The notes beneath the pieces were generated by a model, which ran no database searches, was not told the origin of the DNA, and was given only the letters and a program-made list of their open reading frames with translations. A stretch of 64,000 nt of DNA from JBCCXL01 sp039191605 (GTDB taxonomy: Bacteria > Acidobacteriota > Thermoanaerobaculia > Multivoradales > JAHZIX01). Below, in pieces: positions 57,007 through 64,000 of the stretch (positions are counted from its first letter, which is position 1; each line of letters opens with the position of its first letter). The stretch spans positions 248,001 through 312,000 of the forward strand of contig JBCCXL010000006.1 in assembly GCA_039191605.1 (NCBI GenBank), in the 5' to 3' direction. Position numbers and translations under genes: made by a program.

Positions 57007-57129
57007 TCAGCCAAGTCGTCCGTCGGGGTCGACGCCAGGACCCAACAAGAACGTGGCGAAGACCTCCGCGATGAGACCGATGAAGATGGAGCTCAGAGCG
57101 ATGATGGAAGGAAGGTCGCGGGTGCGCAT
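57007..57129 (-). CDS. 40-residue hydrophobic peptide, paralogue 1
   Basis: ATG at 57129, stop TGA at 57009-57007, with AAAGGA about 8 bp upstream of the ATG. The peptide begins MRTRDLPS, has a hydrophobic middle (SSIFIGLIAEVFATFLLG) and ends in PGVDPDGRLG. It aligns without gaps to the next peptide gene over all 40 residues, with 19 identities concentrated in SIFI and FLLGPGVDP. The equal length, the separate Shine-Dalgarno sites and the conserved tail are the evidence that this is a real gene. It looks like a single-span membrane peptide with a short tail. I know no family for it. Confidence 0.6.
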   Translation of the reverse strand: MRTRDLPSIIALSSIFIGLIAEVFATFLLGPGVDPDGRLG

Positions 57130-57231
57130 CAGGAATGTCCTTTCGGTTCAGCTCGGCCCTCCCCCGAATGTTTCTCGAGAGCTCGCCAGGAGCTTCGGAG
57201 CGATCCAAGAGCTTGGGCTCGGATGATTGGC

Positions 57232-57297
57232 AAAAGAAGAGACGAGCCCAGCCCAGCCCGCTTGGGCCGCGAAAGCTTCTAACAGGCTGGGCTGGGG
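57232..57297 (-). terminator. Rho-independent terminator after peptide paralogue 2
   Basis: Read on the minus strand, a CCCAGCCCAGCC arm pairs with GGCTGGGCTGGG across a loop of about 25 nt. It is followed by CTCGTCTCTTCTTTT. It starts directly after the stop codon of the peptide gene at 57299-57421. Confidence 0.65.
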
Positions 57298-57298
57298 A

Positions 57299-57421
57299 TC
57301 AGCGAAGTTGTCCGTTAGGGTCGACGCCGGGTCCCAGCAGGAAGATGGTTAGAATTCCCACAGTGAGGCGGATGAAGATGGAGCCCAGAGTGTCGGCAAG
57401 CTGGTAATCGAGGATGTGCAT
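57299..57421 (-). CDS. 40-residue hydrophobic peptide, paralogue 2
   Basis: ATG at 57421, stop TGA at 57301-57299, exactly the same 123-nt length as paralogue 1. A strong AAGGAG lies about 9 bp upstream. The peptide begins MHILDYQLADTLGS, continues with the hydrophobic SIFIRLTVGILTIFLLG, and ends in PGVDPNGQLR. The conserved C-terminal FLLGPGVDP(D/N)G(R/Q)L is the signature of this pair. A terminator follows at once, so it has its own transcript end. The function is unknown; the size and composition would fit a small membrane regulator, toxin-like peptide or signal peptide. Confidence 0.65.
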   Translation of the reverse strand: MHILDYQLADTLGSIFIRLTVGILTIFLLGPGVDPNGQLR

Positions 57422-57955
57422 AAGAAGTATTCTCCTTCCCGGTACCAGTCGAATGCAGAAGGCACCCGCGGTCCAGGTTGGAGGTCAGCTTCCAAGCTTT
57501 CCAGAAGATTGGCAACTTCGCTACCTCAATTCAATCGCTCAGGCTTTGAATTCAGCATTTACTGGTGCTTTAGGCATCCTGCCGCCATGAAGAATATCGA
57601 TGCAATGCCGAATTCGCCTAACTATCAAAATTTTTTCATAGAGCGCCTTCGTCGAGAGCCTAACGGCATGCGACGCCTCTTAGCCTTGGTTTTTCAACCG
57701 ACTACCCGCTAAAGAGGTGAATCGACCAGCACTCTCCTCCAGGCCTCTCATCACGAGACCAAGCGGCACTCTCTGAATCTCCCGGCTCCGACCTGCCATA
57801 TCCCGGCAAGGCAGTAAATTGGCCGGGCAATGAACTGACCCAGAGAACCACAGCCCATCCTCACTCTGAGGTAAGCCGAAAGTCACCCGCCAGGGGAGTG
57901 GATTAACCGGAGTAACTTCTCAAACTACCCCAACTGCCGCGAGCGAGCGACCGCC
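57422..57955. other. Intergenic region between peptide paralogue 2 and the CRTAC1 gene
   Basis: About 530 bp with lower G+C than its surroundings. No gene, repeat or RNA could be supported. It must hold the promoter of the peptide gene. Confidence 0.5.
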
Positions 57956-59830
57956 TCAGCCCCCAGGAGAGTAGGTGACGGTGGCGGCTTCGCCGCCGAG
58001 GCTGAGCTGAGCGGTATCGAGCTCCTGAACGCTGCCGTCGGGCCAGCGGACTCGGGCGGCGTCGACGGCGTCGGTGGCGCCGAAGCCGAAGGTGAGGGGG
58101 AGCTCGCTTTGGGAGAGGTAGGACTTGGTGGGCATGACCTGGCGGCGCTGGGTGATGCCGCCGGCTTCGATTTCGACCCAGGTGCCGATGGCTTCGCCGT
58201 TGACGCCGGAGGCGGGATCGCCCTCGAGCTTGATGCGCAGGAAGCTGTGGCCGGTCTGCTGGTCGTTACGCAGCAATAGGGGAGCACCGCCGGTTTGGGT
58301 GAGGGCGACGTCGAGATCGCCGTCGCCGTCGATGTCGGCGTAGGCGGCGCCGCGACCGACGATGGGCTGGGTGAGGTCGCCGACCTGATCGTCGGCCACC
58401 TGGGCAAAGCCCTGACGGGCGTCGAGACCGGCGTTCCAGAACAGCTGGGCGCTCTGGCGGTAGCTCTGGCTGGGGTCGACGGTGGCGATCTCTTCTTCTA
58501 GGTGGCCGTTGGCCTGCAGCAGGTCGAGGCGACCGTCGAGATCGTAGTCGAAGAGGAAGACGCCGAAGGTCAGAGCGGTGCGAGTGGGGGCGCCGATGCC
58601 TTCGGCGATGGCCTCGTCGGCGAAGATGGAGGGATCCCCCTGGCTGACGTAGACGGAGGTCATCTCGTTGGCGAAGTTGCCGATCATGAAGCCGAGGTCG
58701 CTGTCGTTGCGCAGATGGGCGGAGTCGATGCCCATGGCGCCGGTGGCCTCGCCGTTGCGGCCATAGGCGACGCCCAGCAGGGCACCCTCTTCTAAGAAGG
58801 TGCCGTCGCCGAGATTGCGGAAGAAGAAGTTGCCGACGGTGTCGTTGGCCACCAGCAGGTCGATGAAGTCATCGCCATCGACGTCCACCGGAGCGACGCC
58901 CAGGGCCTTGCCGGCGGGCTCGCCGGTGGCGGGGTTGTCGACGCGGATGCCGGATTCTTCGGAGACGTCGGTGAAGGTGCCGTCCCCCTCGTTGCGGTAG
59001 AGGTAGGAGTGGGCGCCCTGGTAGTTCACCGGCGGGCCGTAGGCGCGGCCGACGCCGGTTAAGCGGTAGTCCACCTCGAAGTCGATCTCGCGGCTCCACT
59101 GCACGTAGTTGCCGACGAAGAGGTCGAGATCACCGTCTCCCTCGAGGTCGAAGAAGGCGGCAGCGGTGGACCAGGATTCGTCGCTGCCGGAAACGCCGGA
59201 GCCGGCGGTGACGTCCTCGAAGCGGCCCTCGGCGTTGCGCAGCAGGCGGTTCTCGCCGACGGCGGAGAGGAAGAGATCCGGCCAGCCGTCGGAGTCGATA
59301 TCCCCCACCGCGACGCCCATGCCGTAGAGCTCCAGATCCAGCCCGGCGGCGGCGGTGACGTCGGTGAAGGACCCGCCGCCGTCGTTGCGGTAGAGGGCCT
59401 GGGTGGGGGCGGCGCCGCTGCGGGCGTCACCGGGCCAAGTGGTGGAGTTGACGAAGAAGAGGTCCGGATCCCCGTCGCGATCGTAGTCGAAGAAGGCGAC
59501 GCCGCTGCCCATGGATTCCGGCAGCAGCTTGTCGCCGCGGGCGCCGCTCTCGTGGCTGAAGGTGATCCCGGCGGCCTCAGTGATATCCGCGAAGGCGGGA
59601 GCTGGGGGGCCCGCGTCGCCGACGGCGACTTCTTCCACCATCTCCGGCGCAGCGGCCTCGATGGTCTGCTCTTCCACCACTTCCTCTCGGTCTCGAGTGA
59701 ACCACCAGGCCACCGCGCCGATCACGGCGATCAACGCGAAGATCCGCAGGGAGATCCAGAAAAAACGGCCGATGATTTCGTCGTCGCCGGTGGGCTCGAC
59801 GTAGTCGGGATCAAAGGGTTCCTGACTCAC
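57956..59830 (-). CDS. CRTAC1 family protein (FG-GAP/VCBS repeats, ASPIC/UnbV domain), membrane anchored
   Basis: 624 residues. A membrane segment (FFWISLRIFALIAVIGAVAWWF) near residues 24-45 anchors it with the rest outside the cytoplasm. Many Ca-binding FG-GAP/VCBS blades follow (FFDYDRDGDPDLFFVN, VGDIDSDGWPDLFLS, FFDLEGDGDLDLFVGN, PVDVDGDDFIDLLVAN, FDYDLDGRLDLLQANG, YADIDGDGDLDVALT), each with DxDxDGxxD. The ASPIC/UnbV part is at the C-terminus (WVEIEAGG, MPTKSYLSQSELPLTFGFG, ARVRWPDGS). Proteins of this kind are common surface or periplasmic proteins of unknown ligand in Acidobacteriota. It starts 94 bp after the multihaem cytochrome gene and probably shares its transcript. A partial copy of its 3' end exists at 56773-56965. 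Confidence 0.92.
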   Translation of the reverse strand: MSQEPFDPDYVEPTGDDEIIGRFFWISLRIFALIAVIGAVAWWFTRDREEVVEEQTIEAAAPEMVEEVAVGDAGPPAPAFADITEAAGITFSHESGARGDKLLPESMGSGVAFFDYDRDGDPDLFFVNSTTWPGDARSGAAPTQALYRNDGGGSFTDVTAAAGLDLELYGMGVAVGDIDSDGWPDLFLSAVGENRLLRNAEGRFEDVTAGSGVSGSDESWSTAAAFFDLEGDGDLDLFVGNYVQWSREIDFEVDYRLTGVGRAYGPPVNYQGAHSYLYRNEGDGTFTDVSEESGIRVDNPATGEPAGKALGVAPVDVDGDDFIDLLVANDTVGNFFFRNLGDGTFLEEGALLGVAYGRNGEATGAMGIDSAHLRNDSDLGFMIGNFANEMTSVYVSQGDPSIFADEAIAEGIGAPTRTALTFGVFLFDYDLDGRLDLLQANGHLEEEIATVDPSQSYRQSAQLFWNAGLDARQGFAQVADDQVGDLTQPIVGRGAAYADIDGDGDLDVALTQTGGAPLLLRNDQQTGHSFLRIKLEGDPASGVNGEAIGTWVEIEAGGITQRRQVMPTKSYLSQSELPLTFGFGATDAVDAARVRWPDGSVQELDTAQLSLGGEAATVTYSPGG

Positions 59831-59924
59831 GGGAGGAGACTCCTGAAGAAGGCTCCACGGCGCTGCCCGCCGCGGAGCATGGCAGATGGGTAAGAAGACT
59901 CAGACTGGGTGGACTCAGCGAGGA

Positions 59925-62900
59925 TCAACGCCCCCCGGCCGCCGGCGAGCTCATCGGCTCGGGACGGGCATCTCGGCTAGTGACCGAAGGAAGCGAGGCG
60001 AGGGGAGATTCTAGGTGCACCGGCTCCAGGACCGGCGGAATCGCCGGCGGCGCCGCCCGCAGCTCGAAGGCATCGGCGCGACGAGAGGGCTCTACCTCAT
60101 AGGCCTCGGAACGCTGCAGGTCATAGATCACCACCGCGTCAGCGGCGTGATCCGCCGCGGGATTCGCGGCCCGCGCCAGGGCGATGGCCCGATCTCTGGC
60201 GTTGTCGTCTGGCTTGTAGGTTTGATAGAGCTCGCGGTGATAGGCCGCCCCTTCCGGATCTCCCAGCTGACGCAGCAGCAAGTCGAGATTGAAGTGAGCC
60301 GTGGCGTTCTCGGAATCCAGCTCGAGAGCCTGCTGGAAGTAGCCCTTGGCCTCCGTCAGCAGCGCCTCTCGGGCCGGGCGGCGAGCCTCTCCGCGCTCCT
60401 GCTTGGCGCGCTCGAAGAGAGTCTGGCCGAGCTCGTTGAGCAGGCGGTAATCCTTCGAGAAGTCAAAGCCGCGCTCCTGGAGCTCGCCGCCCTGGGCGTC
60501 CACCACGCTGCGGAAATTCTCGATGGCCTCGTCCAGATAGCCGTTCTGCTTGTTCACCAAGCCGGTGAAATAGGCCACCGACCAGCTGGGGGCCGGCGGA
60601 TCGAAGGCCGACGCCCGCTCCAGCGCCTGAATCGCCTGATCCCGCACCGTACCCTGGGCGAGGTACACCCGGGCGAGGTTCAGAGGACCATCGGGCCGAC
60701 CGAGCTCCTCCACTCGGGTGAAGGCCTCCTCCGCCTGACGCAGCTGACCGCGCCCCTTTCCGCCCTTGCGCAGCAGGCCGATGCCGTAGTCGTTGAAGCG
60801 CTGCCATTCGGGGAAATCCGGCGCTGCGGTGCGACCGGCGACCTCCAGCTGAGCCTGCTGCCAGGAGCTGCCGGCGGCGGCCACCGGGAAGGTCACCGCA
60901 TCTTCCGCCAGAGTCATCACCGGCAGATCGTTGACGAAGTCCTCGCCGTAGACGAAGCGCAGATAGTTGGTATCGAACTTCCGGTAGCGCAGCTTCACGC
61001 TCACCGTCACCGGCTCGATGACGTCCGGCGGCAGGTCGATGCCGTAGTGGATCACGTCGCCGGCCCCCGGCGGGATCTGATGGTTGTAGAGGGCGACGAA
61101 GATGTCTTCGGCGTTGCGGCGGGCAATGCGATTGCCGTCGCGATCCAGCACGTAGGCGTTGACGAAATGAGACCAGGGATCTACCTGATTCTCTTCGTCC
61201 ATCCCGCCGCTGCGGCCCAGCACTCGATCGCCGCTGGTCACCAACACGTCCACCCACACCTGGTTGCTGTCGGCGGTGCCCTGGGTGAAGTGATGACCCA
61301 TCTTCAGGGTGCGCAGCACCGTTTCCAGCAGGTAGCTCTCCCCCGGCACCAGCGCCGGCACCGTCGGCCGGATGGGAGCCACCAGCTCGCCGTCCACCGT
61401 GCCGCCACGCCGCAGGCCGAAGATGTCCACCCGCATCACGCCCTCGTTGAAGTCCGCGTGGGCGGCCTTCACCCAATCCTCCATCCCCACCAGGTGGGGA
61501 ATCCCGGTATTGGCGGAGGGGAAGAGATGGTCGTGCACCTTCAGCTCGCCGGAATCATCCCGCACCCGAGCTCCAAAGTCGTTCGAGGCCCGCAGCTGCA
61601 TATGGCAGTCGTTGCAGTTGGGCTGCGCCTTCGGCGGGTAGTAGAAGCTGGTGATGCCCTGCCCGGAAACCCCGGAGAGGAAGAAGGAATCATAGTGGTT
61701 CTGGCCGCGCAGCCACTTGTATTGATTCAGCTCCTCCGGCAGATGCACCTTGTGGCAGCTGCCGCAGAACTCCGTGCTCTTGTGCAGCGGCTTGAGGAAG
61801 GTCTTCTTGTGCAGCGCCGGCTTCGCCTTCACCAGCTGCCGGTTCACCCACTGCAGCGTGTCGTTCTCCGAAAAGGCGAAGGGGTAGTGCACCGGCTCCT
61901 CGATGGTGTAGTCGGCATTGCCCCGCGCGCTGTTGACGTGGGTAATGGCGTGACACACCGTGCAGGTGATCCCCGCCTGTCCGGCGGGATCCTGGTGCAT
62001 ATCGAAGTTGGGATCGTCAAATTTACCCGAGAAGAACACCACCGGATCGTGGCAGCCGGCGCAGAAGCGGGCCGCCACCACCGTCCCGTGAACCTCCTGG
62101 GAGTGTTCTCGGGTCTCCGCTACCGAAGCCAGGTAGGGCGGATTGTTGAAGGAGGAGAAGTGATGCACGCTGTTCTGCCACCGCTCGTGGGTATCCATGT
62201 GGCATTGAGCGCAATAGGCGTTGTTGTCGAGCACCTTCTCGGGGATGAAGTCTCCCGTCGCGGTGCGCGAGAGAGAGGGGAAGAAATATTGTTCCCCGCT
62301 CTCGGGGCCGGCGACGTTCCAGCTCCGGGGATCCTGGGTCTGCAAGACCAGCAGACCGCCGGCCACCACCGCCGCCACCACCGCCCAGCGTAGCCCCATG
62401 TGCCACTGGATCTTTCGTCCTGCCAAGCGGTGCAGAACGAAGAGCCAGCCGGCGATCAAAGGCGTCGCCACGTGCAGCCAGTAGGCGATGGAGCGAATCG
62501 CCGGATCCTTGACCTCGATCACTCCCTCGACGCGAGTGAGCACGATTCCCGAGGCCAGCAGGATCAACGCGGTGGCGAAGAGACCGTAGCCGGCAACCAC
62601 CGCACGGCGGTTCGGCGAGTTGTAGGCGTTGCGTATATGAAACGCCCCGAAGAGCACTACCGGTACGACGATCAGCAGGCCCAAAACGAGATGGGCCAGA
62701 AACATCAACAGGTAGAACCAATTCTGGTAGGTCTCCTCGTTGATCCACTCGAGGATCGAAACGCTGACGAGAAAGACCGCGTTGACCGCCAGGAGAGCAA
62801 AGAGACCGAAGACGACGTGCAGCAGCTTCTTCAGTCGAGGGCCTACCGCCCGACGAAAGGTTGGCTTCGGCGCTTGAGAAGGGCCGCTCTGGGGGGCCCG

Positions 62901-63041
62901 GCGTTGAGGAGCGCGGCGTTGGGGAGCACGGCGCTGGGGAGCCTTCTCGCCAGAAGACGGATCAGGGGAAGCTGGATCGGGGGAAGCCGAATCTGGGGGT
63001 GTGGAGTCAGTGGGGGAAGTCATCGGAGGTTCAGCATCCAA
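59925..63041 (-). CDS. Membrane-bound five-haem c-type cytochrome with C-terminal TPR region
   Basis: 1038 residues; the Met at residue 7 is a possible alternative start. The N-terminus is Ser/Pro/Asp-rich and carries 5-residue repeats (RRAPQ). Four membrane helices follow (about 85-245). The periplasmic part contains five CxxCH haem sites: CAQCH, CAGCH, CTVCH, CGSCH and CNDCH. It continues into a beta-rich region and then TPR-like helices (about 700-960; FNDYGIGLLRKGG, LNLARVYLAQG, YFTGLVNKQNGYLDEAI, KGYFQQALELDSENATAHFNL). It may move electrons between the quinone pool and a periplasmic partner. Extra His residues in the membrane helices could bind haem b. The CRTAC1 gene directly downstream is a recurrent partner in such loci. 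Confidence 0.9.
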   Translation of the reverse strand: MDAEPPMTSPTDSTPPDSASPDPASPDPSSGEKAPQRRAPQRRAPQRRAPQSGPSQAPKPTFRRAVGPRLKKLLHVVFGLFALLAVNAVFLVSVSILEWINEETYQNWFYLLMFLAHLVLGLLIVVPVVLFGAFHIRNAYNSPNRRAVVAGYGLFATALILLASGIVLTRVEGVIEVKDPAIRSIAYWLHVATPLIAGWLFVLHRLAGRKIQWHMGLRWAVVAAVVAGGLLVLQTQDPRSWNVAGPESGEQYFFPSLSRTATGDFIPEKVLDNNAYCAQCHMDTHERWQNSVHHFSSFNNPPYLASVAETREHSQEVHGTVVAARFCAGCHDPVVFFSGKFDDPNFDMHQDPAGQAGITCTVCHAITHVNSARGNADYTIEEPVHYPFAFSENDTLQWVNRQLVKAKPALHKKTFLKPLHKSTEFCGSCHKVHLPEELNQYKWLRGQNHYDSFFLSGVSGQGITSFYYPPKAQPNCNDCHMQLRASNDFGARVRDDSGELKVHDHLFPSANTGIPHLVGMEDWVKAAHADFNEGVMRVDIFGLRRGGTVDGELVAPIRPTVPALVPGESYLLETVLRTLKMGHHFTQGTADSNQVWVDVLVTSGDRVLGRSGGMDEENQVDPWSHFVNAYVLDRDGNRIARRNAEDIFVALYNHQIPPGAGDVIHYGIDLPPDVIEPVTVSVKLRYRKFDTNYLRFVYGEDFVNDLPVMTLAEDAVTFPVAAAGSSWQQAQLEVAGRTAAPDFPEWQRFNDYGIGLLRKGGKGRGQLRQAEEAFTRVEELGRPDGPLNLARVYLAQGTVRDQAIQALERASAFDPPAPSWSVAYFTGLVNKQNGYLDEAIENFRSVVDAQGGELQERGFDFSKDYRLLNELGQTLFERAKQERGEARRPAREALLTEAKGYFQQALELDSENATAHFNLDLLLRQLGDPEGAAYHRELYQTYKPDDNARDRAIALARAANPAADHAADAVVIYDLQRSEAYEVEPSRRADAFELRAAPPAIPPVLEPVHLESPLASLPSVTSRDARPEPMSSPAAGGR

Positions 63042-63384
63042 AGGAAGTCAAGTGAGGGACATTCAAAGCCCCCGGTGGACGTGCTCACTTCGAAGCACGC
63101 AATCAGCACCGCAGCTCTTGCCACGCGACTCACCGTCCGCCGTGAACCTCGTGTCGAGCCTACTCATGGCGCGATGGTGCCATAGCGACCCACCTTTGCC
63201 ATGCCTTTGTCGAACTCCCGTCCACCGGGATACAGCCTCCCGCCGAGGTCTGCTCTCCCAGTTTACCTCCTTCTCAGCTCCGCGCTAGATGCACTTTTCC
63301 CCCGCGATCCAGGGAAATCCTTCCCCCAGCTCGTAGAGCCCCAGCCCGAGGGTATCCCCCCTCCCTCAACCAGTGTTCGATCGG
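63042..63384. other. Intergenic region between the FabH-like gene and the cytochrome gene
   Basis: About 340 bp. No gene or clear terminator was seen. It should contain the promoter of the cytochrome/CRTAC1 unit on the minus strand. Confidence 0.5.
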
Positions 63385-64000
63385 TCAGAGGCGCATCAGC
63401 ACAGAGCCCCAATGGAGGCCGGCTCCGAGAGCGGTAAAGGCCACCAACGAGCCCTCCGGCGCCTTGCCCGCCTCCGCCGCCTCGTGGAAGCACAGGGGCA
63501 GGGTCGCCGAGGTGGTGTTGCCGTACCTCATGATGTTGTTGTGCACCTTCTCCGGCGCCAGCTTCAGCTGCTCCCGAGCGGCTTCGTTGATGCGCAGATT
63601 CGCCTGGTGCATCACCAGCAGATCCACGTCGTCAATGCCGTAGCCGCATTCGTCCAGCACCTGCCGGGTGGCCTGGGGCATGCGGGTCACCGCCAGCTTG
63701 AAGACCGAGCGCCCCTCCATCACCGGCACCGTGTTGCCCTCTTCGATCATTTCGGGGGTGACGAAGGGCCGAAACTTCGAGCCAACTCCCGGCACGTGGA
63801 GAATCTCGCATTTGTCGCCATCGCCGTAGAGGCGGGATCCCAGGATACCCCGCTCGGTGTTCTCCTCGGCGCGAAAGACCATCGCTCCGGCGGCATCGCC
63901 AAAGAGCACCAGCAGGTGGCGATAGCGGCTATTCTTCGCCATCTCCTCCGCCTCCAGAGGCCCCGCGGATTCGTCGTAGAGACATTCCCAACTGCGCTCG
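63385..64000 (-). CDS. FabH-like 3-oxoacyl-ACP synthase III, C-terminal part; 5' end lies beyond the right edge
   Basis: About 205 codons are visible. The frame stays open to the window edge, so the internal Met at 63942 is not the start. The C-terminal half of a thiolase-fold condensing enzyme is clear: LFGDAAGAMVF, MHQANLRINEAA with the catalytic His, YGNTTSATLPLCFHEA with the catalytic Asn, and FTALGAGLHWGSVLMRL at the end. The catalytic Cys lies outside the window. It could be housekeeping FabH or a related initiation enzyme such as a beta-ketoacyl synthase for branched or aryl starters. Its distance from the NRPS-PKS operon argues against a shared role. Confidence 0.88.
   Translation of the reverse strand, partial: ERSWECLYDESAGPLEAEEMAKNSRYRHLLVLFGDAAGAMVFRAEENTERGILGSRLYGDGDKCEILHVPGVGSKFRPFVTPEMIEEGNTVPVMEGRSVFKLAVTRMPQATRQVLDECGYGIDDVDLLVMHQANLRINEAAREQLKLAPEKVHNNIMRYGNTTSATLPLCFHEAAEAGKAPEGSLVAFTALGAGLHWGSVLMRL

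Noticed and set aside
63385..64000. FabH-like protein as part of the lipopeptide pathway
   Set aside because: It is 29 kb away across many unrelated genes, and the FAAL domain already explains fatty acid loading.

Overview
This is a GC-rich bacterial window (roughly two thirds G+C in the coding regions). The gene set fits Acidobacteriota best, with Myxococcota or Planctomycetota as alternatives: a Tricorn-type S41 protease with a beta-propeller, a CRTAC1 (FG-GAP plus ASPIC/UnbV) protein beside a multihaem cytochrome/TPR protein, secreted M43 metalloproteases, and a very large FAAL-NRPS/PKS locus. The assignment is an inference from gene content; there is no rRNA or tRNA in the window.

Region 1 (1-34448, all minus strand) is one lipopeptide NRPS-PKS operon read from right to left with overlapping or nearly touching genes. 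(i) A 5104-residue NRPS carries FAAL-ACP-C-A-PCP-C-A-PCP-C-A-PCP. Its last adenylation domain is interrupted twice, by a luciferase-like flavin monooxygenase between A4 and A5 and by an FkbM-type methyltransferase between A8 and A10. (ii) A free-standing FkbM methyltransferase follows. (iii) Next is a PKS with the unusual order KS-AT-KR-DH-ACP, whose KR has lost its catalytic Tyr. (iv) The last gene is an NRPS with (C-A-PCP)x3 followed by an in-frame sulfotransferase domain; it runs off the left edge. Signature residues read by eye suggest fatty acyl-Ala-Ala-Gly*-(malonate C2)-X-Thr-Thr. Gly* is probably alpha-hydroxylated and perhaps O-methylated, and a sulfotransferase acts at the end. This is the system most worth following up.

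Region 2 (34449-42600) holds the operon's upstream region, with a perfect 16-bp palindrome and two arrays of 13- and 11-bp repeats. It is followed on the plus strand by a DJ-1/PfpI protein, a Tricorn-like protease and a DUF349 protein that ends at a clear terminator.

Region 3 (42763-51002, minus strand) contains small accessory enzymes (DUF6265, DinB, cupin DUF985, DUF488, VOC and a secreted hypothetical protein). These are followed by a receiver-like/PEP-pyruvate-binding protein and NADP-type glutamate dehydrogenase.

Region 4 (51400-55735, plus strand) holds a tandem duplication of a secreted M43 zinc metalloprotease, each copy with the same sigma70-like promoter and a leader of roughly 370-390 nt. 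Then comes phenylalanine hydroxylase.

Region 5 (55740-64000) starts with a low-GC patch carrying a small membrane peptide gene. On the minus strand follow the pterin carbinolamine dehydratase partner of phenylalanine hydroxylase, a 3'-end remnant of a CRTAC1 gene, and two paralogous 40-residue hydrophobic peptide genes. The full CRTAC1 protein, a five-haem cytochrome with a TPR tail, and the C-terminal part of a FabH-like ketoacyl-ACP synthase complete the window.
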